DNA of 64,000 bases from Ovis canadensis (GCF_042477335.2 NC_091245.1:87520501-87584500), one strand, 5' to 3'; positions 1-15,140 are shown, counted from the first letter of the stretch. A program made the numbers and translations. Notes: generated by a model not told the origin, from the sequence alone.

Positions 1-2888
<2,888 letters not shown>

Positions 2889-3740
2889 GCCCAGCCCCTG
2901 CAGCGCCCTTCATCTCGGCACCTTGCCCACATTCTGTCTGCAGACCCCTCCCAGCCTGGTCTGGTCTCTGCATGTGTTGTTCTTCCTTGTTCTGTCCTGC
3001 ATGTTTCTACCTGTGTCTGTCCCTGTGCTGTCCCGGGGCGAGTGGAGCTGCTTTGCCCTCGTCTTGGCTCATGTGGCACCTGAGGGTCCAGGTTTGAGGT
3101 CTGCCCCACTGGAAGCTCTGTCCCAGGATCCTCTGTAGCCTGACCAGTCCTTCGAGCATCTGAGAGCTTGGGATGGTTGTGGGGGGCTGGCCCCTCTAAC
3201 CCTTGGGGTCCTGCTTGGGCAAATTCAGCCTTTGACTGGAGCTTGAATTCAGACCCCCGTCTTGTTTATGTGGCCGGGGAGGCAGTCAGGTGTGGCCTGT
3301 ACACATATGTTGTGGGCATGGGCTGCCTGGGATCTGTGAGCTCCAGCAGCTCCTCGGCAGGTAGGGTTGGCTGAGTCCCAGCCTTGGCTTCCTGGACTCA
3401 GGCCCTGGAGGTGCTGGACCACCGCCCCTGCCAAGTCACTGCCCAGCAGCTTTCTCTGTCCTTTTTCTGGTCTGTGTGCTCCTCTGGTGTCAGCTTCCTG
3501 TGCCTCTGTGGGAGGGGATAGCCGCCCTGTGCCATGTCCGGGGCCCGTGTAGCAGGAGGGTTCTGGATCTTCCCTGAGGATAGTAACCCCACTGCGGTCC
3601 CCAGAGTTTTGACCACACCTGGATCCCCCCTGGTCCCTTGTGTTGTGATATGGACTGAGGCCTTTGCTGTGAAATGCAGTGTTTCATACAATCCCATCTT
3701 TCCTAGTGCATGAGAAATAAAGATTATTTAAGTAATGAGG
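2889..3740 (+). other. AMPD2: AMPD2 3' untranslated region
   Basis: About 0.85 kb of GC-rich unique sequence runs from the stop codon to just past the single AATAAA at 3716. The 3' end near 3735-3745 is inferred from that signal. No SINE interrupts it. Confidence 0.8.
3716..3721 (+). promoter_or_regulatory. AMPD2: AMPD2 polyadenylation signal AATAAA
   Basis: This is the canonical hexamer about 830 bases after the stop. It is the only one before the sequence becomes intergenic repeats. Confidence 0.82.
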
Positions 3741-4089
3741 CAGGTGGAGTCTCTGTTGGGAGAGGAAGACCTGTGGTGAACGGTGGCTGAGGTTGGATCC
3801 AGGAGCATTATAAATGGAGGGACAGCAAGTTCTGAGGGGAACGAATGTTTATGCATGTGGAAACTGACAGAGGAAGCGAGGTGGGAGGAGAGGCCCACCA
3901 GGGACCCGACCGCTGTCCCTAGGCCCTCATCCAGCCCGGCCCACCCCCTCTGAAGTGGACTCTTGGATCCAGGTCTGGGGCACATCCATATCACGTCATT
4001 TTGTGGAGTAGCATCCCCTTTCCACTTTCTCCATCCTCCTCCCTCCCAGCCTCCAGGAGATGTGGGAATATGCGCTTACATGCAACCCT

Positions 4090-4260
4090 GAGGCCAGTGG
4101 TTCTGCAACTCCAGGAGCATCAGGCTCTTCTGGGGTGCTTGTTTAAAATGCCATTTCCAGGTCCTGCCCTCAGAGACTCTGAGTCAGTAGGTGGGAGGCG
4201 TAGTGCAGAAATCTGCATGTTCCCAGCAGATTCTCTTGCAAAGGGTTGGAGCAAGCCTGT
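4090..4260 (+). repeat. MER5-like (hAT-Charlie) DNA transposon relic
   Basis: It has the order typical of MER5A: CCAGTGGTTCT, GGAGCATCAG, CTTGTTTAAAA, then GACTCTGAGTCAGTAGG and AATCTGCATGTTCCCAGCAG. It is strongly diverged, non-coding and pan-mammalian. Confidence 0.6.
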
Positions 4261-5733
4261 GCCTTCTGAATGCAGAGTTAAGCAACTTGGCTTCAGTCCC
4301 ATGGTTAATGCATGGTTTTGGGGAGCACCTCCTTGGGCACAGAGGTTGCTGGAGTCTTGCTCATGTAAGGAGGAGAGTGGAATGTGCCCTGGGCTGTGCA
4401 GGGTCTTGGGCTGATGATAGAGAAGCTGTTTCCTGCTGCTGCTGCTGAGTGGGGAGAAAGACGCGCTGTTCATTCTCTTCTGACTCAATTAGCCCCGGAA
4501 CAGCATGAGCCTGTGTGACTGAGGGCCTGGTGAGGGAGCAGGAAGAAGGCTGGCTTTTTCCCTACTCTCCTACTCTCCGTCAGCCTGCCCCTCTCCAGCC
4601 CCATCTCTTCCTGCATCTGCACCTCTGGACAGAGGCTCCCTGATGCTGCTGCCACCTGAGGGCTATGGGCTCGCTCCTGGCCAAGACCCAGCGTCCTTCT
4701 GTCTTCAGAAGGCATCTCTAGCCAATTTGTTCTAGCCATTTATACAGTGGAGAGCAGAGCATTAGAGCTGGATGATGAGCAAGAGATTGTACAAGTCTGG
4801 CTGATTTCTGTTGGGAATGGAATGGGTTCAGGAGATGGAATGGGCCAGTGGCTGAGTCTGGGCTGGAGCCAGGGGAGCTCGGGGCCCACGCTGGGCCTAA
4901 ATCTTCACACGGGAGGATCTTTAACAGGCTGATGGACCTTACTTTTCAAGGAAGTGAATGTATTTAATAACAAACTTGCTGTGTCTTCATTTGTAAGGTA
5001 AGAAAAGGATTTCTAGAAGGGTTCCTTAAAGGCAAGAGCTGCGTTAGGACAGCAAAGACTCCTTATTTACTCATTGTAAATGAGTAAATGAACTTGTCTT
5101 ATCATAGAATCCTTCCTTCCGTTTTTTCGTCTCTTGTAGACTCTTCTCAGTGTTCTGAGGCGTCGCTGTAAGCATATTACCAGTTTAAAAAGTTTCTTAG
5201 CGACTCCCCCCACTATTTTTTTAAAAAACAACTTACTTGTGGAGTTTTTGTTTCTCAGAAATTTCTCTTTTAAACACTCATTGAGAGCAAATAATTTAAA
5301 TCAGCCCTTAATACTTTTTCCTAACTGAAAAGAATAATTTTCATGAAAGAAATTTGGAAAATACAGAAAAATAATAAGAAAAAAGTCCACTCACCATCTA
5401 CCAGTTTCAACAGATATTTGGTCAACTTCTGAGATGCATTTATATGTTTAAAACATATTTTATATTACATATTTTTTCTTTTTTAAAAGACATTAAAAAT
5501 TATTTTTCATTAGAGGATAATTGCTTTACAATACTGTGTTGGCTTCTGCCCTATATCAACATGAGATCATACATGTATTATTTTGCATTTAAAATATTTT
5601 AATGTCTTTCCACATTTCATTGATATATTCTTTATAAATTTTAATTACTGTACACTGTCCCATGGTGAACCTCACCATAATTGACCATCAGGGCTCTTCT
5701 TTGTTAGGAATAACTGTGGCCTAATGTCATGGC
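4261..5733. other. Intergenic, no gene seen
   Basis: This is mostly unique sequence, becoming AT-rich after 5.0 kb. It holds a short CTG run near 4434-4449, a perfect hairpin at 5065-5089, and an antisense stretch near 5490-5600 resembling the ruminant L1 3' UTR. No ORF has family features. Confidence 0.5.
5065..5089. repeat. Perfect 11-bp inverted repeat with 3-base loop
   Basis: The arms ATTTACTCATT and AATGAGTAAAT flank GTA. It lies in AT-rich intergenic DNA with no associated gene. Confidence 0.85.
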
Positions 5734-6008
5734 TCGGAGAAGGCAATGGCACCCCACTCCAGCACTCTTGCCTGGAAAATCCCATGGATGGAGGAGCCTT
5801 GTGGGCTGCAGTCCATGGGGTCGCTGAGGGTCGGACACGACCGAGCGACTTCACTTTGACTTTTCACTCATGTGTTGGAGAAGGAAATGGCAACCCACTC
5901 CAGTGTTCTTGCCAGGAGAATCCCAGGGACGGGGGAGCCTGGTGGGCTGCTGTCTATGGGGTCGCACAGAGTCGGACACGCCTGAAGCAACTTAGCAGCA
6001 GCAACAGC
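5734..6008 (+). mobile_element. Bov-A2 SINE (two A monomers) with perfect 11-bp TSD
   Basis: Two A units, each with CAACCCACTCCAG-type core and GGTCGCxxAGxGTCGGACACG tail, are joined by a CACTTTxACTTTTCACT linker. The duplication AATGTCATGGC is at 5723-5733 and 6009-6019. A short AGC/AAC-rich tail is present. Confidence 0.93.
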
Positions 6009-6054
6009 AATGTCATGGCCAGCTACCACTGTCTGCTGTGGTGCCCGACCAGGG

Positions 6055-6265
6055 GTTTGAACTTTGGCTCCACTGCTTGCTGGCTGTGTGACCTTGAACA
6101 AGTTACTTCCCCGCTCTGTGCCTCCATGTCCTCACTGATTTCATAGGGATAATAACAGCAATAATAGTAATAATAGCAATCAATAATAATAATCCTCACA
6201 GGTTGGCTCTGGATTCATTGAATCTCTGGATATAAAGCACTAAGTGCTCAATAAGTATTAGATAT
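6055..6265 (+). repeat. MIR element with AAT-rich expansion
   Basis: It contains the MIR core CTGGCTGTGTGACCTTGAAC, AAGTTACTTCCC and the 3' CTCAATAAGTATTAGATATT block. The middle is expanded into irregular AAT/AGTAAT triplets (about 6145-6195). Confidence 0.75.
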
Positions 6266-6289
6266 TATTATCTCTGCATATAAGGCTTT

Positions 6290-6509
6290 GGGCTTCCCAA
6301 GTGGCTCTTGTGGTAAAAAAAAACCTACCTGCCAATCCCAGAGATGCAGGAGGCCTGGGTTCGATCCCTGGGTCAAGAAGATCCCCTGGAGAAGAATATG
6401 GCAACCCACTCCAGTATCCTTGCCTGAAAAGTGCTATGGTCAGAGGAGCCTGGTGGGCTACAGCCCATAGGGTCACAAGGAGTTGGACACGACTGAAGCG
6501 ACTTAGCAT
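6290..6509 (+). mobile_element. Bov-tA SINE
   Basis: It is a complete tRNA-derived head (GGCTTCCCAAGTGGCTC, then GGTTCGATCCCTGGG) and A tail. The flanks GCATATAAGGCTTT (6276-6289) and GCAAATAAGACTTT (6510-6523) form a 12/14 target-site duplication. Confidence 0.93.
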
Positions 6510-7279
6510 GCAAATAAGACTTTACAGAATATTCCGAATCTCGATGCCCATGAGTAAAATGACCAGGTCCAAGGTGTCTATCATCTATCTGTCTTACTGC
6601 TTCTTGATAGAATGAATCAAAGTGTGCAAACTGCAGTTAAAATTCTTTCCCGCCCTCTACCTCTCCCACGTCTCCTGTGCAGTCCTGCCTTCTTCCCTTT
6701 CATGGGATCACCTTGAGCCCCTCCGCATGATTGGCTCGGGAGGCATGCATCTTCCCTCCTTAGGGCTTCTGCCTCTTACATGGAGAAGGGAGTGGAGTGA
6801 TGGTGGATGGCAGAGGGAATTTAAAAAACTATTCTGCTCCAAAAGGCCCCAAACAGAATGCAATAAAATAGGCAAGTCAGCTTGCCTTGGCCAGTCTGCC
6901 TTTAATGGGGCCAGCCATGAGTAAAGTCTGCACTGGGGGACTGTTCCTTGTCAGTCACAAAACACTGTGGTTGGGCGGGTTGTGCCGGGACACATCACAC
7001 CCTGACCTGCCCTACTTCACCTTCCCGTGCCCCATCCTGCAGGACTTGAGGGGACCAGGGCGGCCACTGGCTGCGCCCCTAGATGGGAGGGGCTGGTAAG
7101 GCTTGGTTAGGATGACAGTTATCCTAATTTCCAAACCTTTTATTAGAACGTTCACACATCAAAGCGTTGCCTCATTCGTAAATGTATTTATATGGAATTC
7201 CAATAAAGATTTAAGCATTAAATCACATTTAACCCAACATTTGGCAAATCATTCTGCTTTCAAAATGAGAATAATCTAT

Positions 7280-7491
7280 GAAGAAAGTGTTAGTCACTCA
7301 GTTGTGTCTGACTCTTTGCAACCCCATGGACTGTAGCCCACCAGGCTCCTCTGTCCATGGAATTCTCCAGGCAAGAATACTGGAGTGGGTAGCCATTCCC
7401 TTCTCCAGAAGATCTTCCCAACCCAGGGATCGAACCCAGGTCTCCTGCATCACAGGCAGATTCTTTACCGTCTGAGCCACGAGGGAAGCCC
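7280..7491 (-). mobile_element. Bov-tA SINE, antisense
   Basis: The reverse complement of the SINE runs from GTCACTCAGTTGTGTCTGAC through GGGATCGAACCCAGGTCTCC to GAGCCACGAGGGAAGCCC. Confidence 0.92.
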
Positions 7492-7613
7492 AAGTTGCCC
7501 AAATTAGGATGCCCTGGACCATCTTGTATGGGTGGTCTTGTAGCTGGACCTGCTGGGGCAGCCTGCATGTCTGGAGATGGGGAGGAGCCAAGTGTCCTGG
7601 CTTTATGAGCAAC

Positions 7614-8416
7614 CCTATAACCTCAGATATGCAGATGACACCACCCTTATGGCAGAAAGTGAAGAGGAGCTAAAAAGCCTCTTGATGAAAGTGAAAGAGG
7701 AGAGTGAAACAGTTGGCTTAAAGCTCAACATTCAGAAAACAAAGATCATGGCATTCGGTCCCATCACTTCATGGAAAATAGATGGGGAAACAGTGGAAAC
7801 AGTGTCAGACTTTATTTTTTGGGGTTCCAAAATCACTGCAGATGGTGACTGCAGCCAAGAAATTAAAAGACGCTTACTCCTTGGAAGAAAAGCTATGACC
7901 AACCTAGACTGCACATTAAAAAGCAGAGTCATTACTTTGCTGACTAAGGTCCGTCTAGTCAAGGCTATGGTTTTTCCTGTGGTCATGTATGGATGTGAGA
8001 GTTGGACTGTGAAGAAGGCTGAGTGCTGAAGAATTGATGCTTTTAAACTGTGGTGTTGGAGAAGACTCTTGAGAGTCCCTTGGACTGCAAGGAGATCCAA
8101 CCAGTCCATTCTGAGGGAGATCAACCCTGGGATTTCTTTGGAGGGAATGATGCTGAAGCTGAAGCTCCAGTACTTTGGCCACCTCATGCAAAGAGTTAAC
8201 TCATTGGAAAAGACTGATGCTAGGAGAGACTGAGGGCAGGAGGAGAAGGGGACTACCAAGGATGAGATGGCTGGATGGCATCACTGACTCGATGGACATG
8301 AGTCTGAGTGAATTCCGGGAGCTGGTGATGGACAGGGAGGCCTGGCGTGCTGCAGTTCATGGGGTCGCAAAGAGTCGGACACGACTGAGCGACTGAACTG
8401 AACTGAACTGAACTGA
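7614..8416 (+). mobile_element. BovB LINE, 5'-truncated 3' fragment (reverse transcriptase C-terminus)
   Basis: It begins in the palm domain at YADDTTLMAESEEELKS and continues through KLNIQKTKIMAFG to YGCESWTVKKAEC. An in-frame stop follows at 8026-8028, and then the BovB 3' tail ends in four ACTGA units. BovB encodes an RTE-type APE endonuclease/reverse transcriptase. This copy lacks the endonuclease and cannot be active. Confidence 0.93.
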
Positions 8417-8640
8417 GGGCTTCCCGGGTGGCGCTAGTGGTAAAGAACCTGCCTGCCAATGCAGGAGACGAAACATGGGTTTCATCTCTGGATCGGGAAG
8501 ATCCCCTGGAGGAGGGGCACAGCAACCCACTCCACTCCACTCCAGTATTCTTGCCTGGAGAAACCTGTGGACAGAGGAGCCTGGCAGGCTACAGTCCTTA
8601 GGGTCGCAAAGAGTCGGACACGACTGAAGTGACTTAGCAT
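8417..8640 (+). mobile_element. Bov-tA SINE abutting the BovB 3' end
   Basis: A complete tRNA head and A unit starts directly after the last ACTGA repeat of the preceding BovB. The core contains a triplicated CCACT. No private target-site duplication was found around the SINE alone. Confidence 0.92.
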
Positions 8641-8643
8641 GCA

Positions 8644-9165
8644 CCCTCCTATTTAGGGGCCAGGGTGGACTTCCAAAGGCCCAGGAATGTTGGAGATTTG
8701 AAAGAAAATCTTTGGGAGCGGCAAACTATGAAAAAGACAATGTCAAAATTGCTGAATGTTTAACAACGTGCCTTCAGAAACTAACATCAACTTTAATATT
8801 TAAGTTTGGTATCCATACACATGTCATTATATTTGAAAACAATTTGTAAGTTGGATTTTTGGCAAGAGTTCCAGACTGTGCAGGATGATTGAAGAGAAAT
8901 CATAGCCAATAGTAAATTGAATGAGTTACTCAGAGGCAAGTCATTTCAAAAGGAAATTCATGAACATCCTTTCACATTTCAAGCAAAGAGGGTTCTATTT
9001 AATGAGGGATGTGTGTGCAATTTCAATGTTTGTTTCAATGTTCCATCTGGAAAGGACTGAAAGCACCCCACCCCTCCCTGAGCCTTTCAGCCGGCTCAGT
9101 CTATATGCTGTCAGGGAGGTCGTTAACTTGGTGACCCCTGGTTAAAATCACTGTTTCATGGTAGA
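8644..9165. other. Intergenic, no gene seen
   Basis: This is unique, moderately AT-rich sequence with no recognisable repeat, coding block or RNA gene. Confidence 0.5.
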
Positions 9166-9169
9166 TGGC

Positions 9170-9330
9170 TCTTTCACTTTATTGCTGTGATCTTAGGAAA
9201 ATTGTATGAACGTTGAGCTTCAGTTCTCTTACCTGTAAGAGAGATACAGGTAAGATACCAAGGTCTCCTGCACTGGTTATCGTGGACATTAAATAAAGCT
9301 CTTAGCTGGGTGATCAGCACACAGAAAAGC
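9170..9330 (+). repeat. MIR-like fragment
   Basis: The order GCTGTGATCTTAGGAAAATT, CTTCAGTTCTCTTACCTGTAAG and AATAAAGCTCTTAGC matches diverged MIR, including the splice-like TTACCTGTAAG block. Confidence 0.55.
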
Positions 9331-11183
9331 CAGAGTGTTCATGTGAAATTTATGAAACCTTAATGCTTCCTGTCTCTATTTTTCTACCGCCCCCCTCCTT
9401 CTCCCCAGCAGACCATGGAGTCCGATTCCTGCTGATGGTTTTTGCTCACTTCCCAGAGTCAGCAAAGACATTTGCTGGGCTAGAGGCATGTACTGGGGCA
9501 GAGATGGGGGAGGGGAGCAGAAGGGCGGGAGTACGTGCTGAGGGCCTTGGTGGGTGAACATCTTGGCAGAGGTCAAGATGGAGATGGTAGTGTGGTAGTC
9601 AAAAGGCTGCTGGAGGAAGTGACCCTGCAGGCCAGATCCTCGATCTGTCACAATGTCTGGAAATGACTGCAGCACGGAAACTGACTCGCTTTGACCCAGC
9701 TCACAGGAGGCCTGCAGCAGACCAGGCAAACCGCTCACCAACTTATAACAGGGAATCCAAATACCAGCAGAGGGTTTTCTCGAAAGTCCACCTGCAATGG
9801 CTTGGTGAATAGATGGAACCAGGGTTTTGAACAGCCTCCGTTGGCCCTGGGCCCCCTTCTCCTCTGCAGCCATATGCCCCCGGGCAGAGCCATGCTAGCT
9901 CATAGTGTGCCTTTGTGTAACTAGAAAAAGATGCTCCTCCTTTGAAGAGACAGGACTCATGCTGGGGAACACAGCTTGGTGAGCAGACAGTAGGCTGGCT
10001 TTTGGTTCCTGATCACCCAGGAACTCTTGTCAGTGGATACCCTGTTGGATGGAGGTGGTAGACTGACACTGGCCCCTGGGCACCTGCAACCTGAGGGTGT
10101 GTGTACAGCCACATTGTCACCGATGCCACTGGCGCTTGCATCTGCCCTTGGAAGGTGTCACCCAGCCAGATCTGGGAGTTCCTGGCAGCATCCTACTTGA
10201 GCTTATAAGTTAAATGAAGCTGCAGTCCCCTCTGACCCATCCCTGACTTATAGCTGAACAAAGCTCAGTTTCCACAGCGCTGCCCAGGGGCCTCGGCGCT
10301 GCGGTCGGGGTACACAGACTCATGTCACGGTGCCCCTAGGGCAGTCTGCCTTGGGTGCTGGAGCCCCTGACGTGAAGAATCAGGTGGCTCTCTTCCTTCT
10401 CCTCTGCCACATATCATTGCTGTGCAGCAGGGGCCTTGCTGGGCTGCTTGAACACTGGGTCACGCACAAACCCAGGGCTGATGTTCACCCACGTGTCACC
10501 TTTGTGGGAGATAGGAAAATGTGTGCCCTTTGGGCAGTCGTAGCCCTGATAGCGTTTTGGGGTAGAGAAGAGTTTTTGCCCCCCTCCCCCGCACCGGCTC
10601 CCCTCGTCCTCACCGGCCCAGGCAACCGTACCAGGGCAAGTTCCTTGGTGAGCCGAGTGTAGACCGAATTTCAGCTTCCACTTGCCCCACTAACTGGTAG
10701 CCCTATGTGGTTTCAAACAGATCCACATGGTGGCAGTAGTGAGATCCTTGCGAGACGTGCAAGGGCTTCAGCTCCTGCCTCTGAGGCTGGGCTGGGGCAC
10801 CCTCTCCAGGCACCCATATCACTGTCTCATGCAGCTGGCACCTATGGGGCCCCACCCAACTAGCCCAGTAGGCAGGCTGGCTCACATATGAATCCTCCCA
10901 CTGAGATGTGGCTTAGGCTAAGGCAGGACTCTCCCAGAAGAGCTGCCCGGGGTGAGCTGGTGTGGACACTCTGGTCTCCCGTTCGAGTATCTGAATCCTT
11001 TGGCTCTGCTGCTGCAGACCCCCCTTCCGCCCCTCTTCCCTCATCACCACAGTCTTCTTTCAGGTCTACGGGCCGCATGTAGTCAGGCCGCCTGTCCTGC
11101 TAACAGTCAGCAGGTCCTGACTGGCTTTCCCGGCTGCCCAGGCCCCTCATCTGGAGCACCTCTTAGATTTAAGATGATTTCTA
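9331..11183. other. Intergenic unique DNA, no gene seen
   Basis: GC-rich in places (10.25-10.65 kb). ORFs of about 60-165 codons occur on both strands, but none shows domain-like composition, clear splice structure or a recognisable family. Confidence 0.5.
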
Positions 11184-11193
11184 CAGGAGTTCA

Positions 11194-11393
11194 GGCTTCC
11201 CCAGAGGCTCGCCTGCAATGCAGAAGACGTAGGAAAAGTGGGTTTGATCCTTGGGTCAGAAAGATCCCCTAAAGGAGGAAATGGCTACCCACTCCAGTAT
11301 TCTTGCTTGGGAAATCCTTGGGACAAAGGAACCCGGTGGCCTACAGTCCATAGGGTCACAAAGAGGCAGACATGACTGATCAGCTGAGCACTG
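11194..11393 (+). mobile_element. Bov-tA SINE with short head deletion
   Basis: The tRNA head lacks the GGTAAAGAATCT segment. The core and A tail are complete. The 10-bp duplication CAGGAGTTCA lies at 11184-11193 and 11394-11403. Confidence 0.9.
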
Positions 11394-11879
11394 CAGGAGT
11401 TCATTTCACCTCCTCTGAGTGGATTTTCCTGTAGCCTTCAGAGCTTGAGGAAGGCCTATGTTCCTGACGCGCTCCGGCTGTACCCTGGTCCTAGTCAAGG
11501 AGACAAGGCTCTTGCTAAGAGTGCTGGCAGAGGCGGGTGTGGGCTGTGGTGGTCAGCAAGGAGGAAGCTCTGGGCTCCAAGGAGGAGGTGGGCTTTGACT
11601 GGGCCCTGCAAGGATGGGGAAAACCTGTATAGAGGAGGGAGAGGGAGGAAGGCATCCTAGGGCTGGCTGGGGGGCATCTCCCCTTCATCCTCTGGTGTGG
11701 GGTCAGTGTCCTGAAGGCCACATGGGCAGTGCCTCCCTGGGGTGGAGCCTGGAGGGGTCTCCTTGGCTCTTGGAGACAGGGACTGAGTCAGCTGGAATGG
11801 GAGATTTATTCTCAATGGGTGCTTCCCATGGGTGCTCAGCATATAGCTCTGGCAGGGAGTTTGGGGTCCTGAATTCAGC

Positions 11880-12150
11880 AGTCCAGGATAATGATAACAA
11901 TGGCTAACACTTACTGAACACTTTCCACATGTCACTGTTTTAGGGATTTTACATGTATGATTTAATTTATCTTCAAATTGGCCCTGTGAAGTAGGCATTA
12001 TTGTTTTTTTCTTAAGGCATTATTGTTATTGCCATTTACAGAGGGAAAAAGCACAGAGTAGTTAAGTAACTTTCCCAAGGTCACACAGCTAGGAAGTGGT
12101 GGACCTAGGATGCCAACCCAGGATATCTGGCTCTATCTGTTGGGTCCCAC
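11880..12150 (-). repeat. MIR element, antisense
   Basis: It reads GGCTAACACTTACTGAACAC, TTACAGAGGGAAAAAGCACAG, AGTAACTTTCCCAAGGTCAC and AGCTAGGAAGTGG, the reverse complement of MIR. A short duplicated GGCATTATTGTT segment interrupts it near 11994-12027. Confidence 0.82.
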
Positions 12151-12819
12151 TATCTTCTTCCTTTGGCTTCTGTGGATGAAGTGGCCGAGGAGCCCATTGT
12201 GGCTAAGGTGGGGGCAGGTCCCTTAGACTGTAAGAGAAGGGTGCCCATGGCGGGCCCCAGGATGAATTTTCAGCGTAAGATGTGGTTGCAGCCCTGGAGC
12301 TGAGCAACAAACTCTACCCACTGGGATGGCAGCTGGGGGTTGCCCTGTCTCTGAAACCCAAAGTTAGAGTCAACTCTTTGTCCTCATTTTCTGTCATATA
12401 CCTACCAAGACAAAGCTCCATCCCCTGGACTCCCTGTGAATGTCCCACCTATATACTTCTTCTGGCCCCTAAGTCTTTGATTTCCTTACTGCCTCCTGCC
12501 TCCTGGGGAGAATTTTTTTTTCTCCTAGGGACTACTTACCATTTGTATGGCTATGACAGATACAGTTCTAAGTGCAACCCTTATCCAAAACCTGGAGAAA
12601 ACAAAATGCCTTCTACTTGCTCCTGTGAGTCAAAGAAAAACCACTGTTATTACTTGAAAACTGGGGGTCAGGAAAGGATGGCTTTTTCAATAACTGGATA
12701 TGCATAAATAAACAAGGCCAACTCCACCCTCACGCTATGTATAGAAGTCAGTTCTGCATGTCTTGAAGATCTGCTTTTATACGAAAATATAGAGGAATAT
12801 CTTGATGACTCTGGAGTGC
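12151..12819. other. Intergenic, no gene seen
   Basis: This is unique sequence. A 141-codon ORF (12282-12707, +) has no family resemblance that I recognise and no initiation or splice context that would make it a gene. Confidence 0.45.
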
Positions 12820-13750
12820 AAAGATGTCTCAAACAGGAGACTAAAAGTGCTAATCATGAAGGACAAAATGATAAATGAAATTTATATTAAGAAATTCTAT
12901 TTATCAAAAGCCACAGGATGAGAACATAAAATAAAGGGCTTGCATCTAGAATAAAGAACTCCCAAAAAGCAGTGATGGAAAGGTGACAATAGAAAATAAA
13001 CAGAGCTCGTAGGCATTTCACAGAAGAGAACGTCTAATGACCAATAAACACATGCGGTGCTCATCTTCATTTGCCACCAGGGAGTCTGAACTAGGACCTC
13101 AGATTGCTACCACTGCACACCTGCCAAACTGGCTCCAAAGGAAAAAGCCTGGTGGCGCACCAAGGGTTGATGAGGGTGTGGAGCCGCTGGAACTGTCCCG
13201 TGTTATTGGCGGGAGTGTCAGTGGGTGTGGATACAGGAAGCTGTCTGGTGGTATCTGGCAAAGCAGGACAGGCACGCCCTGTGACCGGGAACCCCACTCC
13301 TTGGTAGGCTGTCATAGCAGCACCATCCAGGTAGCTCAGCAAGCAGTCCCCTCACTGCCGGTCAACTGCAGAATAAAGAAATGGAGGCGGCTGAGCTACA
13401 CAAAGGGATGCCAGACAGTGGGGGAAACGAGCAGACCACAGCCACACACAGACACACAGGAACACCGCACGGGCAGTGCTGCGGAAGAAACCGGACACCT
13501 GTGCTGAGGGACTCCAGGTACCCAGACCTCAAACCAGGCCAAACCACGCCGTGGTATTAAGAGTCAGGCCAGCGGTAACCCCTGAGGGGTAGTACAGACT
13601 TTTAGGGCTGTTTGGGGGTATAAGTGATGTCCTATTTTTAACTCCATGCTGTTATCCAGAGTCCAGATTTTGTGAAACTACATCGAACTGTATACTTGTA
13701 ACTTGTGTACTTTTCCTATACATATTTAATACATATAGGAAATAAGAATA
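12820..13750 (+). mobile_element. Old L1 3' fragment
   Basis: It follows the order of the end of L1 ORF2 and its 3' UTR: a CATTTGCCACCAGGGAGTC block, a TGGATACAGGAAGC-like region and a 3' end near GAACTGTATACTTGTAACTT. Divergence is high and no ORF survives. Confidence 0.55.
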
Positions 13751-14225
13751 AGTTAAAAACCAGAGTCATGGGGAAGGGTGGGACTAACCCACAGACTTGC
13801 CCTGGGAAACCCTGGGGTCCGAGTCAGGGCGTTCTCACGCACAGGACCAGGTAGAGGCCTGCAAAGGAGACTTGGTCTCTGTGGTCGGGTCCCTGGTATT
13901 AAGGTGGGGGACACAGTGATGGCCCTTCAACCCAGAGGAGATTTGCCTCAAACTGGGGCTCACCTCGATGCAGGGGACAGAGGAGATTCGGAGGCTTCTT
14001 GCAGAGTCAGGGTTGGCTTTGGCATTGGGGGTGCTACAGGGGAGGCATTGTGGGCCAGTGGAGTGACAAATGGGCAAAAAATCTGTTTTCCTGCCTCCAG
14101 GCTGCAGGCTTTGTGTTTGCCAGCCTTACCTACCCTGTCCACAAACAGCCAGGCTATTCTTTTTTTAAAATTGATTTAAAATTAATTCACATAAAAAAAC
14201 AACAACAACAAAAAAAAAACAACCT

Positions 14226-14380
14226 CAGGACTTCACCAGTGTTCCAGTGGTTAAGAGTCTGCGCTTCCCATGCAGGGGGCACAGCTTTGATCCCTGGTTG
14301 GGGATCCCACATGCTGTGGAGGAGGAAAAAAGTTAACGTTGTATCTGATGAAAATAAAAAAAATCATAACAATTAAAAAA
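14226..14380 (+). mobile_element. CHR-type tRNA SINE
   Basis: It reads GGACTTCACCAGTGTTCCAG, TGGTTAAGAGTCTGCGCTTC and GGTTGGGGATCCCACATGCT with an A-rich tail, the CHR family shared by cetaceans, hippos and ruminants. Confidence 0.75.
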
Positions 14381-14391
14381 ATCAGTCTCAG

Positions 14392-15140
14392 TGTAACTTC
14401 ACAACCACAAGGATAGCTATAATTAAAAGGAAGAAATAGGAAATAAGTGGAGAGGGTGAAACCCTCATACATTGCTGGTGGCGATTTAAAATGGTGCAGC
14501 CATTGTGGAAAACAATTTGGTGGTTTCCCAAAAAGTAAGTCACAGGATTACCATCAGACCCAGCAACTGCAGTCCTACCTACATATTTGAGAGAATTGAA
14601 AAGTGGTATTTAAATAAATACATGAGCATTTATGTTCATAGCCGCACTGTTCATGATAACCTAAAAGTAAAAATAGCCCAAAGATACAGCAACAGAAGAA
14701 GGGATAAACAAAAGGGGTATATCCATGCAGTGGAATATTATCCAGCCATAAAAATAAATATCCATCCTCCAAAATAAAGTAAATGAATACATTTTAAAAA
14801 GAAGAAATGGAGTACTGAGCCATGTGACAAGAGGGATGAGCCTTGAAAACACTGTGCTAAGTGAGAGAAGGCAGACACAATAGGCTATCTACTGCGTGAC
14901 TCCATTTATACGAAATATCCAGGACAGGTGAATCCATAGAGACAGCCTGGGGCTGAGGAAGAGGGACAATGGAGAGCAGCTGCATAAGAGGTATGGGGCT
15001 TGCTTTGGGGCTGATAAAAACCTTGGAACTAGATAGAGGTGGCAGTTTCACAATATTTTAAATGTACTTAATTGCCATTGAATTGCTGACCTAAAATGTT
15101 AAATTTTATGGTAGGTGAATTTCACCTCAATGTAAAACAA
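14392..15140 (+). mobile_element. L1 3' end (end of ORF2 and 3' UTR)
   Basis: Recognisable L1 blocks occur in order: CCTCATACATTGCTGGTGG, AAATGGTGCAGCCATTGTGG, CCAGCAACTGCAGTCC, TGGAATATTATCCAGCCATA, CCTTGAAAACACTGTGCTAA, and a terminal GGTGAATTTCACCTCAATG. It is decayed, with no intact ORF. Confidence 0.88.

Noticed and set aside
6290..6509. tRNA-like A/B box sequences in the SINE heads
   Set aside because: These are degenerate tRNA-derived SINE promoters, not tRNA genes; they lack a full cloverleaf.
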